Source of the DNA: Lepiota brunneoincarnata
Taxonomy: Eukaryota; Basidiomycota; Agaricomycetes; Agaricales; Agaricaceae
Length of the DNA: 64,000 bases
NCBI GenBank assembly: GCA_023014365.1
Contig: JAEBUN010000017.1
Location: forward strand, 806,001-870,000
Reading direction: 5' to 3'
The position numbers and the translations under genes were made by a program. Position 1 is the stretch's first letter. Each line of letters starts with the position of its first letter. A model generated the notes under the pieces. That model made no database searches. It saw nothing but the letters and a program-made list of their open reading frames with translations, and was not told the origin of the DNA. This document shows positions 33,652 to 45,776 of this stretch, piece after piece.

Positions 33652-34974
33652 CTACACACTACTGCCATAAACACTTCCAGTGAAAGATGTACATTGACTG
33701 GCCCTGAATCCTTTGAAAGCCCCTTTCCCCTCCAAGCGCGTAAAATGATATCCTTCCTTCAGATACATTAACCTGGTTTTTTCAGGGATGAATCCCCGCA
33801 TACCTATCACCACCTGTATATCTTCCAACGAAGGACAATTAAGATCAATAAACTCGTCCAAGATTTTCCACTTCGCTCTGTAGAGTTGGGCTACCCTATG
33901 TTCGAAAAATTGGACCAACTGGTGGAAATGATACTCGATGATGATTTTCTCGAGTTTGTGTAGGGAGGAGAGTGATTCAAGTAGGGATGGGATCCAGAGG
34001 TGGATGCGATTGTAGAAGCCGTCGTTGTTCAGGCCCTCAGGATGCCAGATAGATAAAGTTACCTGCGATGGTTCGTGTTGTTGGTATTCGAACAAGGGAT
34101 GGTATTCCAAGAGGATAGTAAGACATGAGAGGTTGGGACATAACCCGAAAAACGACAGGATCAGATGACGTTGAAGTCGTGCTCGAATGCGGTATTGAAG
34201 GTTCAATGCCATACTCTGGAGTGATTGGAAAGAGAGGGTGTTGCCGGGATTCCGTAAGATGAATGTGGTTGCCAGGCCGACATCGCCTTCCGTCCCGAGA
34301 GCCAGATGTCTAATTGTGAGTCGGGGGGCCGACGCTGACGTGTACTTTGAGAGTTCCTGTGCGTCAGGCTCTCTGGGCGTCATTGACGACAACCCGCAGC
34401 TTCCTATACATAACCGCTCGACGTTGGGCCCGAAGAGGGTTGTAAAGACAAGCGGGAATCCTCCTTTCATATTCAGGGTTATACTCTTCAAAGAGGGAAG
34501 TTGGAATATTCTGGTGAAGGATTGGCACTCTTGGGACGTCAGGTCACCCCAAGCTACACCCGATAGATCAAAGTTGATTTCCCACAATATCTCCATCTGA
34601 TAGAGAAACTGTGAAAAAAACGGGCTCAGATTGAGACCCTGACGATTCCTCGCCTCTGGGTATTGTGGGGTATGGCCTACACCCGTCAAACCCAGCTGTC
34701 TGAGCCCCAGGCACCTGATGTGTCGGACCAGATGACCGCAGATGTCAGGAGAGTTTACTGCGTGGTACACAAAAGCATGAGACTCGGAATGGGTAGTGAG
34801 AGTAAAATGGGAGAAGAGATGTCGTTGGGCAATCCCTGTCCACGCAGGCGAGACGAGAGAACATGCTTTCAAGGTAGCTTTATCCTCTCTTCTACGAGTA
34901 CAGGAAGGATCGACCTCCTCAATGATATGGTCGATGATCTCGGTTGGTAAAGCCGGGATGACGAGGGGGGGCAT
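33652..34974 (-). CDS. F-box-like protein, single exon
   Basis: 440 residues from ATG 34974. I chose this start because the protein then begins MPPLVIPALPTEIIDHIIEE, the usual opening of Agaricomycete F-box proteins; the frame also stays open a further 35 codons upstream. The F-box-like part spans about residues 5-55 (LPTEIIDHII, LKACSLVSPAWTGIAQRHLF). The rest is a leucine-rich series of beta/alpha-like segments (LPSLKSITLNMKGG, NLSCLTILLEYHP, LHKLEKIIIEYHF) typical of degenerate leucine-rich repeats. Such proteins usually bind Skp1 in an SCF ubiquitin ligase and offer the repeat region to a substrate; the substrate here is unknown. No introns are needed. Confidence 0.8.
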   Translation of the reverse strand: MPPLVIPALPTEIIDHIIEEVDPSCTRRREDKATLKACSLVSPAWTGIAQRHLFSHFTLTTHSESHAFVYHAVNSPDICGHLVRHIRCLGLRQLGLTGVGHTPQYPEARNRQGLNLSPFFSQFLYQMEILWEINFDLSGVAWGDLTSQECQSFTRIFQLPSLKSITLNMKGGFPLVFTTLFGPNVERLCIGSCGLSSMTPREPDAQELSKYTSASAPRLTIRHLALGTEGDVGLATTFILRNPGNTLSFQSLQSMALNLQYRIRARLQRHLILSFFGLCPNLSCLTILLEYHPLFEYQQHEPSQVTLSIWHPEGLNNDGFYNRIHLWIPSLLESLSSLHKLEKIIIEYHFHQLVQFFEHRVAQLYRAKWKILDEFIDLNCPSLEDIQVVIGMRGFIPEKTRLMYLKEGYHFTRLEGKGAFKGFRASQCTSFTGSVYGSSV

Positions 34975-37256
34975 TGCTAGAAAAGTAGCGCACGAACAAA
35001 ACGCAAGGCTTGGTCCTGGGTTAGGAAGAATAAGGTGCACGTGGCGGTAGTCGAGACGAAGTACTTTTTGATGGGGCACAACGTCGGAGTAACTATCCCA
35101 CCTTACAATTTAATATTACTCTTCCGTCGCAGTGGGTCGACAAAGTCGTTGCAATGCCAAGTTACAAATACTGGCCCCCTGTCATCTCAAAAACCATATT
35201 CGGGTGGTTCAATGCAGGCTGTGACATATGGACGACCCGTATCCTGAGATTTTGACATACCCCCTTTGGAGAACGATGCAAAATGCCGATAAATAAGTGA
35301 AATGATAGTCCAACCGTGCCCATAGAATTACCAAGCAAGGATGTAGGGAGGCAGGTCAGGAGTAGTAACGGGATTGGAATTATGGGAAGCACGTCGGTGT
35401 TCTCACATTCCTTGAGAGTTCGCGTGATAAGACATTTCGATTCCTCGCTGATGTCCATGTCGTATGATTTATGCCGTCTGCGTCACATAATTCGGTTGGT
35501 TGTGTATACAGGATCTCACTTGGGTGCATCCATCCTCACCAACCCCGGCCTTTTGGGTTAAAGAGTTGCCAGCACCCACCACTTGACAGTATGCCGTCTA
35601 CGAGATTTCCGCTGTTACTACCGGCGTTGTGTGTGCGTTAGCGAGTATAGGGAGGATATAGGGACTTGTGAGTATGGGTCTTTCAAGGATAGTGCTATGT
35701 ACCTCAGAGGGGTGGGATCAGCATGGAAACGGAAGCAGCGAAGTGCCACCCGCTGGGCTTGGGGAGCCTGGGAAACGTTGAGAACGGGTTTAGAAAGCGG
35801 TTTCGGAATGATCCTGGTGAACCTGGCAGGTCTCCTTTTACCATTTATCACCCGTAGATATTGATATGTAAGTGGTTACAGTGTCGATTGTCCGTCACTG
35901 TATACAACCAAATACTAAAAAAACGCACAGGGTCCATAGGTTGTTAAATCCGCACATAATGAAGATTGGCGATGTATAAAAAGTCAATTAATATGGGATC
36001 CGATCACAAGCTATTTGAGTTATTAGCATCCGCCGACAATTACCGCAGCAAAAGAAGGTGGACGGGGCCGAGTGACCAGTATTGGAATTGGTTTGGGATT
36101 GCTTTGAGTGGAGAGCCAGCACGGGGGTGAGTAATGTACGTAGAGAAATACAATAAATACAATAAAAACGTACTAACACGCTATTACCTTGTTGTAGAAG
36201 GTACTGCATTTATGGGGTGACAAGTTTGGCTTCTTCGGCGTGTTGGAATCTGGTGGCTGGTTTGGCTTGGGCCTGTGTATTTTTGGATGAACGACGTTCT
36301 GTCGCTTTTTCGCTTCCCAGACCTTGTTTCGTTTTCTTCCTATGTTTCCGGGTCCCCCACTCGGGCTTGGTTCAACCCTGACATAAGTTTCGTCAACCTT
36401 GAATGTCGGCGCATCTTATATTAACTCTTCCGACAAGCCTGGAGGTCGTATCTTCGCTACCGTTCTCTCCGTAATCTCAGTGACTGTCGGTCAGTCGTCA
36501 AAAAATTTCCTTCCTGGATTAGACACGCCGCCCGTTGGCTAAATGTGGACCGACAAGAGGCCAGAGATACAAGGTCGGGCCAACTCTGACCGTACCATTT
36601 CTAGGTGTGTAGCCCCCCAATTCCGGTGGAAGTGATCCGATGCTCACCCTAAATCATAGGGGTCTGAGGTCTAGAGAGCTCGACGTACAGATGTACTAAT
36701 GATCAGGAGGAGAATGGACGAACAATAGTAATGATGATGACAATGTGGCAGCGCAGATGTAAGCATGGCGATATCCACGCGGTTCCTTTCCGATGTCATG
36801 TCGGACATCTTTAGAATGGTCGGGGATAGAATGTCCACCAGATCATGACGTGCTTTGGAGGCCGAACAGAGGCCTGGCTTTAGCCCAGGATTACGACGGC
36901 AACGACGCAAACGGGCGCTTGATGGGCCATGTATACCACACCGGAGAAGGGTTTATGGAGAGTTGAGCGTTTACGGTGATTAGGTTAATGGGATACTCTT
37001 GGAAGTATTTTTAGTTATTCGGCATCTTGGCACCCAGAGATGGCAGCTCTCCTGGATGAGGTTTAGTTGCTCATGCTGAGATGCAACATGATCAGATGTC
37101 GTGCAGGTGTTCTGATACCCTCAAAGTATAGATTATGTATCAGGGAACGGAAAGCGGCCGACAAAGCTCCGCGACAAGGTGATGGGTCACGTGGTATCAC
37201 CTAGCGTCACCTTGGTCGCCTCGTCCTGTCACACCGAGTCTCTCCCCCCGCAAATT
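34975..37256. other. divergent intergenic region between F-box gene and JIP5
   Basis: 2.3 kb containing both promoters. Several frames of 70-100 codons occur on both strands (for example 35583-35864 plus, 36910-36671 minus), none with a domain or duplicate. An AT-rich AATACAATAAATACAAT tract lies near 36148. Nothing else is supported. Confidence 0.4.
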
Positions 37257-39152
37257 ATGCCAGAGATCCCTGTGGATATACAGATATTCGACATCGTTTT
37301 TCATCCGACTTTTTCAACCATTTATGCGGGACTATTGACGGGACATGTCAAGGCGTTTGCCTATGACCAGCAGGGCAACCACAAAGGCGTCTTTTCGTTA
37401 CGACCGTCCAAACGCTCTTGCCGTGGACTCAGCATAAATGAAGATGGTTCGTGCCTGTATGCGGTGGGCAAATCCAAGGCATTGCAGTGAGTGTTTCTTC
37501 CCTTCCTTGATTCTATACAAATACTATACAATTTCCCTAGCATTATAGATACGCAAACAGAGCAAATTGAGACTCGGGCTGGTGCACATGAGTGAGTCCG
37601 GTATACCGCCCACGAGAAACTGATATCATTGGTATACAAAGATATGCCATAAACCGCGTAAAACATCTTGCACCGTGGCTGTTGACCACTGGCGATGATG
37701 AGGGCGTAATCAAGGTTGTGTGATACAACAATCTGCCGACACGTTCTTAGGAATTCTCAACCATCATGCTCAACAGTTGTGGGATCCTCGACAGAGGGAT
37801 TCCATTCGGACCTATACGCATCATTTTGATTATATCAGTGATTTTTTGTGGCTGGACAGCAGGCAGCTCGTAGCCACCAGGTTGGTAATTCCTGTGCGCT
37901 GGCTGTTATGTGGTGCATCACTTCTGCTTCTCACACGGCGCGGGCGTCCCTTCATTCAATTTGATTCAACTCAATTGTATATCACAGCGCAGATGGCACA
38001 CTTTCCGTTATGGATATTCGCTCCAAAAAGCCCACATCTGTTATCCAATCCGAGGATCAAGAAGACGAACTTCTCTCTATTGTCGCGATAAAGGGGTGAG
38101 TCTGTCCCGACCGGTTCACTTTTCTTTTTCACTTCCTCCATACCACCTGCGCAAATGCACAGTGACATCACTGCGAGGCATGAATTCCAAGAGCCTACCG
38201 CAGCCCGCCGGTGTCTGAAGTTAGCTGCATCGCGTTAGGGGAGCCTTGTCCCTGGATGGTGATTGCAACGCATCTGCATCACTCGCTCCAGCTGGCCTAT
38301 CATGAGAATATCGCTGAGATCCAATCTAGCGCATCTAAGATCATCATAGGAACGCAGCTGGGAATTCTTTCAGTTTTTAACCGCAGTAGTGGGTGGAAAG
38401 ACTGCGTGGATAGAATCCCCGGGTAAGTCTAACCCTTATATGGTGAGCCGTAGGGCTGAGAATGACTGGCAATTCCTAGGCATCCCCTATCAATTGATAC
38501 CCTGTGCAATCTCCCGCCAGATCTGCCAGAAATAGACACTACAAGCACAATTTTGACTGGGTCTTCAGACGGATACGTGCGTGCGGTGCAGATATTTCCT
38601 ACGAAGCTGCTGGGAATTGTGGCTGACCATGGGGACTGGCCTGTGGAGAGAATTGCTGTGGGAGCGGGGAAATCGCAGTTGAGTATCGACGGAGATGGTG
38701 ATAAAGAAGACGATCGGAAGAGAACCAGCACGGCAAAGGGACACGCAAGCGGTGGTGCTGATGATCCCAGCGATCAGGGTGATAATGGCTCCGCTTCTCG
38801 AGGGTATTGGTGGGTCGGGAGCGTGGGACATGACGGGGCCCTGAGGCTGACAGACTTGATGGCGTTTTTCCGTGACGGCAAGAACGACAAGACAGAAGGC
38901 GCTGTGGGTGTCGAGAGTGATAATGATGTCGAGGGTGGTGATTCGGATACATTTAGCCAGAGTGGCGACGGCAAACCGGCTTCTAAGGCTCCCGCTCAGG
39001 AATCCGAAGAGGAAGAGGAACGGAAACCTAGCGTACAAGAGTTTATCAAGCGGAAACGACACCAGGAACGAGACCCTATAGAAACAAAGAAAAAGAAAGG
39101 GAGGAAGAACGCATTGGTTGTGGAAGATGTGTCATTTTTTGAAGATCTCTAG
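37257..39152 (+). CDS. JIP5: JIP5/WDR55-family WD-repeat protein
   Basis: Seven exons: 37257-37486, 37541-37591, 37642-37714, 37777-37880, 37988-38095, 38330-38422, 38480-39152. All joins are in frame and give 443 residues. I chose the start MPEIPVDIQIFDIVFHPTFS because family members begin this way; an upstream ATG at 37179 is in frame. WD-repeat blocks include YAGLLTGHVKAFAYD, TTGDDEGVIKLWDPRQRDS, ADGTLSVMDIRSKKP, IIIGTQLGILSVFNRSSGW, ILTGSSDGYVRAVQIFPTKL and WWVGSVGHDGALRLTDL. The C-terminal tail is acidic then Lys-rich (KRKRHQERDP, ETKKKKGRK) and ends VEDVSFFEDL. The family (yeast Jip5, human WDR55) acts in the nucleolus in large ribosomal subunit biogenesis. Intron 5, at 234 nt, is unusually long for this locus. 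Confidence 0.93.
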
Positions 39153-40236
39153 TTGGCAGTTTGTCGTTATGCTCTAGTCGTCGACTGGGCAGGATAAGGT
39201 TGTAGGCTATATGGACATATTTGGGCCATTGTCACTGGCGTCAACATTGAGCAGTTGGATGCATGTCTCGGATTGCATGTTGGATTACTAGTATGTCAAG
39301 ATCAATCTCCTTGTCAAACTATTATCATTGCCCTCGAAAGTTAATCATGTAGCATGTGTATGTGTCTCGAGAAGAGCAGTGACCGGCAAGGCTTTGCCGC
39401 ACTTTCCAGAGTCCTCCCCGCTCCGTCATGTGGACACAGACAACATCCACTTACACATACGAACTAGCTAACGCCAACCTTCTCCCATTCATCTCTCCTC
39501 GAATGGACAATATATGAATGGCGATGATCAGTGCTATGCATCTACTCGGGGTAGTTTGCGGAAATACGTTCCTTTCAGGGCTGGTTGGTTCATAATCTAT
39601 CCGGAAAATGCATACGCCGCCAGGGAGAAGCAGTGGTTCTTCGGAAAGCAACGGTTCCAATTTTCCATATCGTCTTCATTTCGTTTGCCTGCTTCACCGA
39701 TGCCTATCCGACCGACTCGTTAGCCATCATGATGGGTGCAAAACACACACGATGATTCTTCAAGTGGGTCAGTCAGGGGCTAAATCCAATTACCCCCGAC
39801 GTGTGTGGGCTAGGCTCGCCCAAAGAATTGTAGTTTGTGAACCCTTCTGCTCTGGTTTGGTTCGAAGCACTGTCAGGTGCGGTTAGGCACAGGCGCTTTC
39901 CGGGTTGCCCGAGCAGCCCAGCCAGTCACATGTCACCGAGTCCACGTCGTGTGGGAAGGAGAATTGTCTGTTAGTATCCTCCTCGACGCCCTTGTAGCTT
40001 GGTGCTAGCATAACGTTGCAATAGTCGGTGCTTCTGCGCTGAATTCCTGGAACCATTGTGAATGGCAACGCAAGACTTCTGGTAAAAGGCCGTTGAAAGG
40101 CTGAATCGCCGGCTGGCACGTGTCCACAAGACGGATCTTAAGGGCGCTTGTGTGTTAACCAGTTGGAGTCGTTACGACGGGCCAACGTCTTCAGCTTCCT
40201 CTATTCCACTCCGACTTGGGCACAACCTCTCGAACC
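39153..40236. other. intergenic between JIP5 and the ALDH7-like gene
   Basis: No frame over about 90 codons and no recognised domain. It holds the JIP5 3' flank and the promoter of the dehydrogenase gene. Confidence 0.5.
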
Positions 40237-42515
40237 ATGCTGTCCACCGCAAGACAGATTATCCGAGTACCAAAGCGTATTGTCGCCGCTCGTGCTCTCT
40301 CTACCCGCGCTTCCAGCGTACTTACCGCGTTGGGAATCAATCCGGAAGCCGAGGTACATGGTGTATACGATGGACAATGGCGTGGCTCCGGCGAGCTCGT
40401 GGTCTCGACTTGCCCAACGACGGGCGAAGAGCTGGCTCGCATCAGAACCACGTCAAAGGAAGAACTGCATGAAGCATTGGAACGGACTCGAGAGGCTTAT
40501 ACCATCTTCCGCAGTGAGTTCACTGCGATGCAATACTTCACATAGCAGTTATACATTGTCTGCAGATGTTCCCGCACCTAAGCGTGGGGAGAATTGTAAG
40601 GCAAATTCGTGAAGCACTCGCTGCCAGGGTAAGGTCCCCCGGAGCATAGCATATGATATCCTCATTTTGACTGGATGTCAACCAGCGAGATGATCTTGGC
40701 GCACTTGTCACTTTGGAGATGGGCAAAATACGAACGGAGGGTGTTGGTGAGGTTCAAGAGTTTGTTGACATCGTGAGTCTTGACATCCACAATCTTTACT
40801 TGGCCTGGCAATAACGCGGTTCTAACTAGTGTGATTATGCTGTTGGTCTATCGAGAATGATGAATGGGCGACTTGTCGCGTCAGAGCGACCTGAACACTC
40901 GATACTTGAAGGTACCAAGTCAGGCACTTGACCAACCAGCGGCATATTGTTGACATTCTAAATTCAGTACCCAACCCATTAGGCGTTGTGGCCGTTCTCT
41001 CGGCTTTTAATTTCCCTGTCGCCGTTTATGGGTGGTACGTGGTCTCCGGTGTACCTGACATTGTATTCTGAACCACGCGGACCTAGGAACTTGGCCCTTT
41101 CTATGGCCGCCGGAAATGCGACAATCTGGAAGCCATCTCACACCACACCTCTGTGCTCCATCGCTGTAACAAAGATCGTATCCCATGTATTGGAAGCCAA
41201 TGGTATTCCGGGCGCCGTTGCCAGTCTCGTGACTGGTGGTGCGGAGCACGGGGAAGGCATTAGTTAATGATTCCAACTGTTGAGTTAGGTACTAGCCCCT
41301 GGGTTCCACCGTCGTTAGAGGTGACTGACTATCTTTAGTATCGTTCACTGGTAGCGAGCGTGTTGGCCGTATCGTTGGTCAGGCCGTAATGTCAAGATTT
41401 GGGAAAACGATTCTAGAGCTCGGTGGCAATAATGGTTCGTCATTCGAAACATGTGGAATTTTGGAACACTGATACCTTCTGCATAGCTTCTATCATCATG
41501 CCAGATGCAGACCTTTCTCTTGCGATTCCAGCCGTGGGCTTTGGCGCGATAGGTACCGCTGGTCAAAGGTGTACCTCAACGCGGCGATTGTATCTGCATC
41601 GTTCTATTGCATCTGAATTCTTGGAGCGACTTGATGAAGTTGTACCGTTCGATCAAGCCTGGTGATCCACTTGAACCGAAGACCCTGCTCGGTCCTTTGC
41701 ACACTCGCGCCGCCTGTGATACCTATAACAACGCCATTCAAAACCTTAAAACAATTAGTTCGGAGATATTGGTTGGAGGGAAAAAATATGACCATGCACC
41801 CTTCAGCGCCGGTAACTTTGTTGAACCCACAATCTCTATTCCCAAATCGGTCAACCTGTCCGACCCTCTTTGGACAACAGAGGTGTTCGCACCTATTCTG
41901 AACGTGGGCATCTTTGATGAGCTAGATCAGGCGATTGAATGGAATAATGCTGTGCCCCAAGTTCGTACGATCCCCTATCTAAGTGCCCTAGGCTGAAATA
42001 ACCGTGCTATTCTGCAGGGGCTCTCGAGTAGTTTATGGACCCGTGATATTCGAAACGTGGGTAAATGGATTGGACCAAGCGGCTCCGACACTGGGATCGT
42101 TAATGTAAGTGGGAATTTTCAGCCCTACCACCGCCTTTGATGGATTGTGGAAACACTTGCTAGGTCAACGTGGGCACCAGCGGTGCAGAAATTGGGGCCG
42201 CTTTTGGCGGAAACAAGGTCCGTTTTTCGTGTGCTCGACCTTCGTCATCGGCTCATTTCATGGTGCGATCACATGTAGAGCACCGGATGGTAATTGATCA
42301 TCGCAGGACACTGACTCTCCGTGAAAATCTCACTTGATATTTACAGGGGACGTGAATCCGGTGGGGATGCATGGAAGCAATATGTACGATGGAGCGCGTG
42401 CACCAGTATGTTTTTGGTCCCACCCGATGATATCCTGCTTAGTTGATTCTCCGCAGTCAACTTCTCGGACCAGGCGCCGTTAGCACAAGGGGTCGACTTC
42501 TCTGCGCAGGCATGA
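40237..42515 (+). CDS. ALDH7/antiquitin-like aldehyde dehydrogenase with frameshifts
   Basis: Thirteen exons: 40237-40513, 40566-40628, 40686-40772, 40830-40911, 40968-41034, 41087-41262, 41339-41434, 41487-41960, 42018-42104, 42164-42217, 42279-42289, 42347-42405, 42457-42515. A basic, Arg/Ser-rich start suggests mitochondrial targeting. Family blocks follow: [73 protein letters not shown] (catalytic Glu), [12 protein letters not shown] (catalytic Cys), [20 protein letters not shown] and [20 protein letters not shown]7 enzymes oxidise alpha-aminoadipic semialdehyde and other aldehydes with NAD+. Two single extra bases break the frame, near 40592 (exon 2) and 41632 (exon 8). Removing both gives exactly 530 codons. 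Joining exon 6 to 7 skips about 10 residues normally found before SFTGS. Exon 11 is only 11 nt. It could be a recent pseudogene or contain assembly errors. Confidence 0.88.
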
Positions 42516-42939
42516 TTCTGATGGGTTTCGTATTGGGCTGGGTCAGCTCGGTTTGAGCCAGGATGGGCAAACCAAGCGCTTATATATAAGCAGCTCTATA
42601 TTTGTTGACAACATGGCACACTTCGGATGTCGACAAGAGAGAAGCGACTCCCCATCAGCTAAGCGAGAGTGTGGAAGAATTCTACATTATGTCAATGGCT
42701 TTTCGGGGTTACGACTTGATTCGCCCAAGTGGGTCAATGTGGAAGATACTTTGGGCGAACCATCAACGTCTTTTACCACTCGTGCGATCTACTAACTCCG
42801 TAAGGCACATCCACTGGACACGCCGACATTTATTGGGCAAGGCTTGGGCTACTGAGATATTTCTGCTTTTTGCATCTATACTTACCACCAGCTTTCGAGC
42901 TGCCCAGCATCCATCTTTCGAGCTCTATTGCTTCTCGAC
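42516..42939. other. intergenic, no gene recognised
   Basis: Short gap between two same-strand genes. Two overlapping frames (42553-42795, 42602-43090) show no known motif. The second runs across the start of the next gene in another frame and is taken as a shadow. Confidence 0.4.
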
Positions 42940-44493
42940 ATGTCGACTCCCGATGACTTGCCCTGGCCAGAGCTGGGAAACGTTTCTCGCGGTGCAACTA
43001 GAGGGAATCAGGGCCAGAAGGGTGTCCTTGGACCCCCAGATCGCGAGGGTCGGTGTGTTCTTCAGCTCCGTGTCCAACCCGGTGTCCTAGCTGTTAGGCT
43101 TAACCGCCAAGCAAGCGAATGGTACCGTATCTTAGATAACGAAGTCAACCGGGCACTCAAACTCACCAAGACGTATTGGCGGAAGGCGAGGAGAAGGCAG
43201 GATTATGATGCTAGAGCCGATCAGGACCATATGGAATTGCACGAGTGGTTGCAGCAGCTGAAGGATAAGACCATGTCGCACCTGGAACTGCTTATGCAGA
43301 AGGGGGATATACAAGGGCCGCCATATACCATGTCAGATGATATCGAACTCACCTTCCTCCGCAAATTCATTGAGCGGCAGGCGGCGGGCATTCCTCACAA
43401 CCCTCGACTACGTAGTGCGATGCAAGACGGGACATACGCACACCAGGATCATTCGGCAGAATCATTGACCCCAGAGCCGTCCGAGCAGAGCTTCATGGAC
43501 TCGAGAAATCGTAATGTCCCTTTGTCGTCTTGAATTGTGTGGCGCACCTCACTGACTTCTAGTGTCCGCAGACCGTGTGTCTGATGATTCTAACTTGCAC
43601 CTTGGCACTCACTCACGGTCGTCAGTATCACCATCTTTGATGAGCCCAGAAGCACTGCTTCAGGAGGCTGGGTCATCAAGTGAGTGCCATCACGACCAGT
43701 GGAGTACCATTTCTGAACATCATTCCCTGCAGAACAAGCCTTACAGGCTGCTCGCATGTCGTTGCTCCGAGCACAAAAAGACACACAGGATTCATTCATA
43801 CGATACACTGCCTGCCTTGATGTGGAGAGGCAGGCCTAGACAAGCAGTGACTACTGCGGAAAAGCGTCGCGACGACATCAGTGCGTTTATTGAATCATTC
43901 ATTTCCCTCCCCCTCCCAGTCCCTGACTTAGATGTACCCCTAGTGGCTGTTCTCTTGGCGAGGAGCCAGCCCCCTGCAGGAGGTCTGTTCCATGGACTTT
44001 CCCTGGCGGTGCAGAGGCTAAATATAGGTTTTACTTGCCACGCAGATTTCTCCACAGACACCAGATCTAGAAATTCATCGCTTTCTGGGGACGAAAGGGG
44101 AAGCCCATCCCGGTATCATACAGAAGTAAGTAATCTTCTCTCCCTCGTGGTTCTATTTTCGAGCTCAAATGGATAGTTCCAGGACAATCGGTCTAATTTC
44201 ATCGACACACGTGTACAACCAAAGTCTATGGAGTGGTCAGAGCAGGATGCGACTCAAGGGATGTATAATACCGGGGAAGTGACGAATCATCTCGAGGTGC
44301 GGCGAATAAGTTCGGCAGTTTTACATAGTCGTGATGTCCTCCTTGATGGCAGGACCCCTCTGGCCGATCTAGAAAACGGACATGGGAACATCCTCCTCAG
44401 CTTACAGGTGACAATGACTCATTTGCTCTTCTCTGTCAAATGGGTTGACACATTGGTTGTCTCTGGCAGATGGACAATATACATGTGAGGTAA
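42940..44493 (+). CDS. hypothetical basidiomycete protein, four exons
   Basis: Exons 42940-43510, 43563-44125, 44177-44407 and 44470-44493 (introns 52, 51 and 62 nt, GT..AG) add up to exactly 463 codons, 462 residues. It starts MSTPDDLPWPELGNV. Residues about 60-150 are helical and charged (ASEWYRILDNEVNRALKLTK, YWRKARRRQDYDARADQD, LTFLRKFIERQAAGIPHNPR), possibly coiled coil. The remainder is Ser-rich and polar, and the last exon encodes only MDNIHVR plus the stop. I do not recognise a domain. Four consistent splice junctions and total frame agreement support a real gene, but give no function. Confidence 0.65.
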
Positions 44494-45776
44494 CGTCGAT
44501 TGGATCAGAGGGCCGCCTTCTCTTATTTATGAACAGATCAGGACCTTACAGCTCTACCTCCACGCAAACGCTTGCACCACATGATACCCGGCTTCGATGT
44601 TATGAGTAATCCGGGATTACAGGCCACCAACATGACACTTCAGTCCTGATATGTATGAATAATATTTATGAGTTGATACGAGCATGATAGCAGTGTATTG
44701 GTATCTTCGCATTCTATCTGTCTGTTCCTTGTCAGTTTATTCTTATTGTGCTTTTCTGGACCGTTTTCTTTCAGCATAGGGATTGAAAGTCCACCGTAAT
44801 TTATGTAGCTTATCGTTAACGCCGAAGCATTCGATTTGATTGTGCTGTAGCTTCCAAAACTCTGGTCGGAAACGTCGTCCGGCATTCCAAGTTGACGTCG
44901 GGCGAATTGCCCGGTCCCTCATCGGACGCGCGAGGACGGGGTGGGGGAGACATGAGCCCCCTTTTCCCCGATTTGCCGAGGTGGTTCATCAACCCGGGTT
45001 GCTCCTAGTCCACCGCTCAGGGTCCTTAGTCTGATGGAGGCGCCTGTATAGAGCACTACTCAAGCCACCCCCTCCGCCTTCTTCTTGAGGTAGATGGTGC
45101 TATATTTAGCAAAGCGATGGATATCATGCGGGACAATCCCAGGACAGCACAAGAAACATACCCCGCGTCCACCTTCATTCCACTCAACAGGAGACAAGGC
45201 CTCGATGCGACGTATCACGTGTACCACATGAGGCCGTCACAAGGGGTGCAGTCGTGATGCAACCTCGGCAGCGGCCCTAAGCTCTTGCCCCAACTCGGAA
45301 CCCTCGAGGATTATTACTTGGCTGGTTGCATTAAGAGCAGAAAAGCTCGGGCAGCGGGGGGGGGTGTTGTAACCTGCAATGTGTGTGATGCCGAACAACG
45401 CTGCAGTGGCACCCCCGCCCCTCTCCATGTTGTTTTAATTTGAACATGCCTGCCTGTTGCACTGCAACCACCCGTCCTCAATAGCAATGCTGTAGTCGAG
45501 TGGGCACTAATGGGTTTTGTGTTTGGGGCTTTTAAATCGCTCTCAATGACTCCCCGGTGTGATCCTCCATCGTTTCATTCAGTCTTCTGAGGGGACTATA
45601 GTATCCTCATACTCGTGCACCCCACGTGTACTACTACTAGGTAACGCAACCCTTTGGAAATTGCCTATATGACCCATCCGCCACTTTTTACAACGTCGTA
45701 AAAAAAGAGAGTTCCACAAACCGTCCCTTCTGCTTGCAACAACCAGTAGTACAACCCACCCCATCCCCTCCCTTCA
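44494..45776. other. intergenic, no gene recognised
   Basis: No frame above about 80 codons with a motif. A run of nine G at 45357-45365 and an AT-rich patch at 44650-44830 are the only notable features. The promoter of the CCCH gene lies at the right end. Confidence 0.5.

Noticed and set aside
38565..39062. 165-codon minus-strand frame
   Set aside because: Antisense shadow of the last JIP5 exon.
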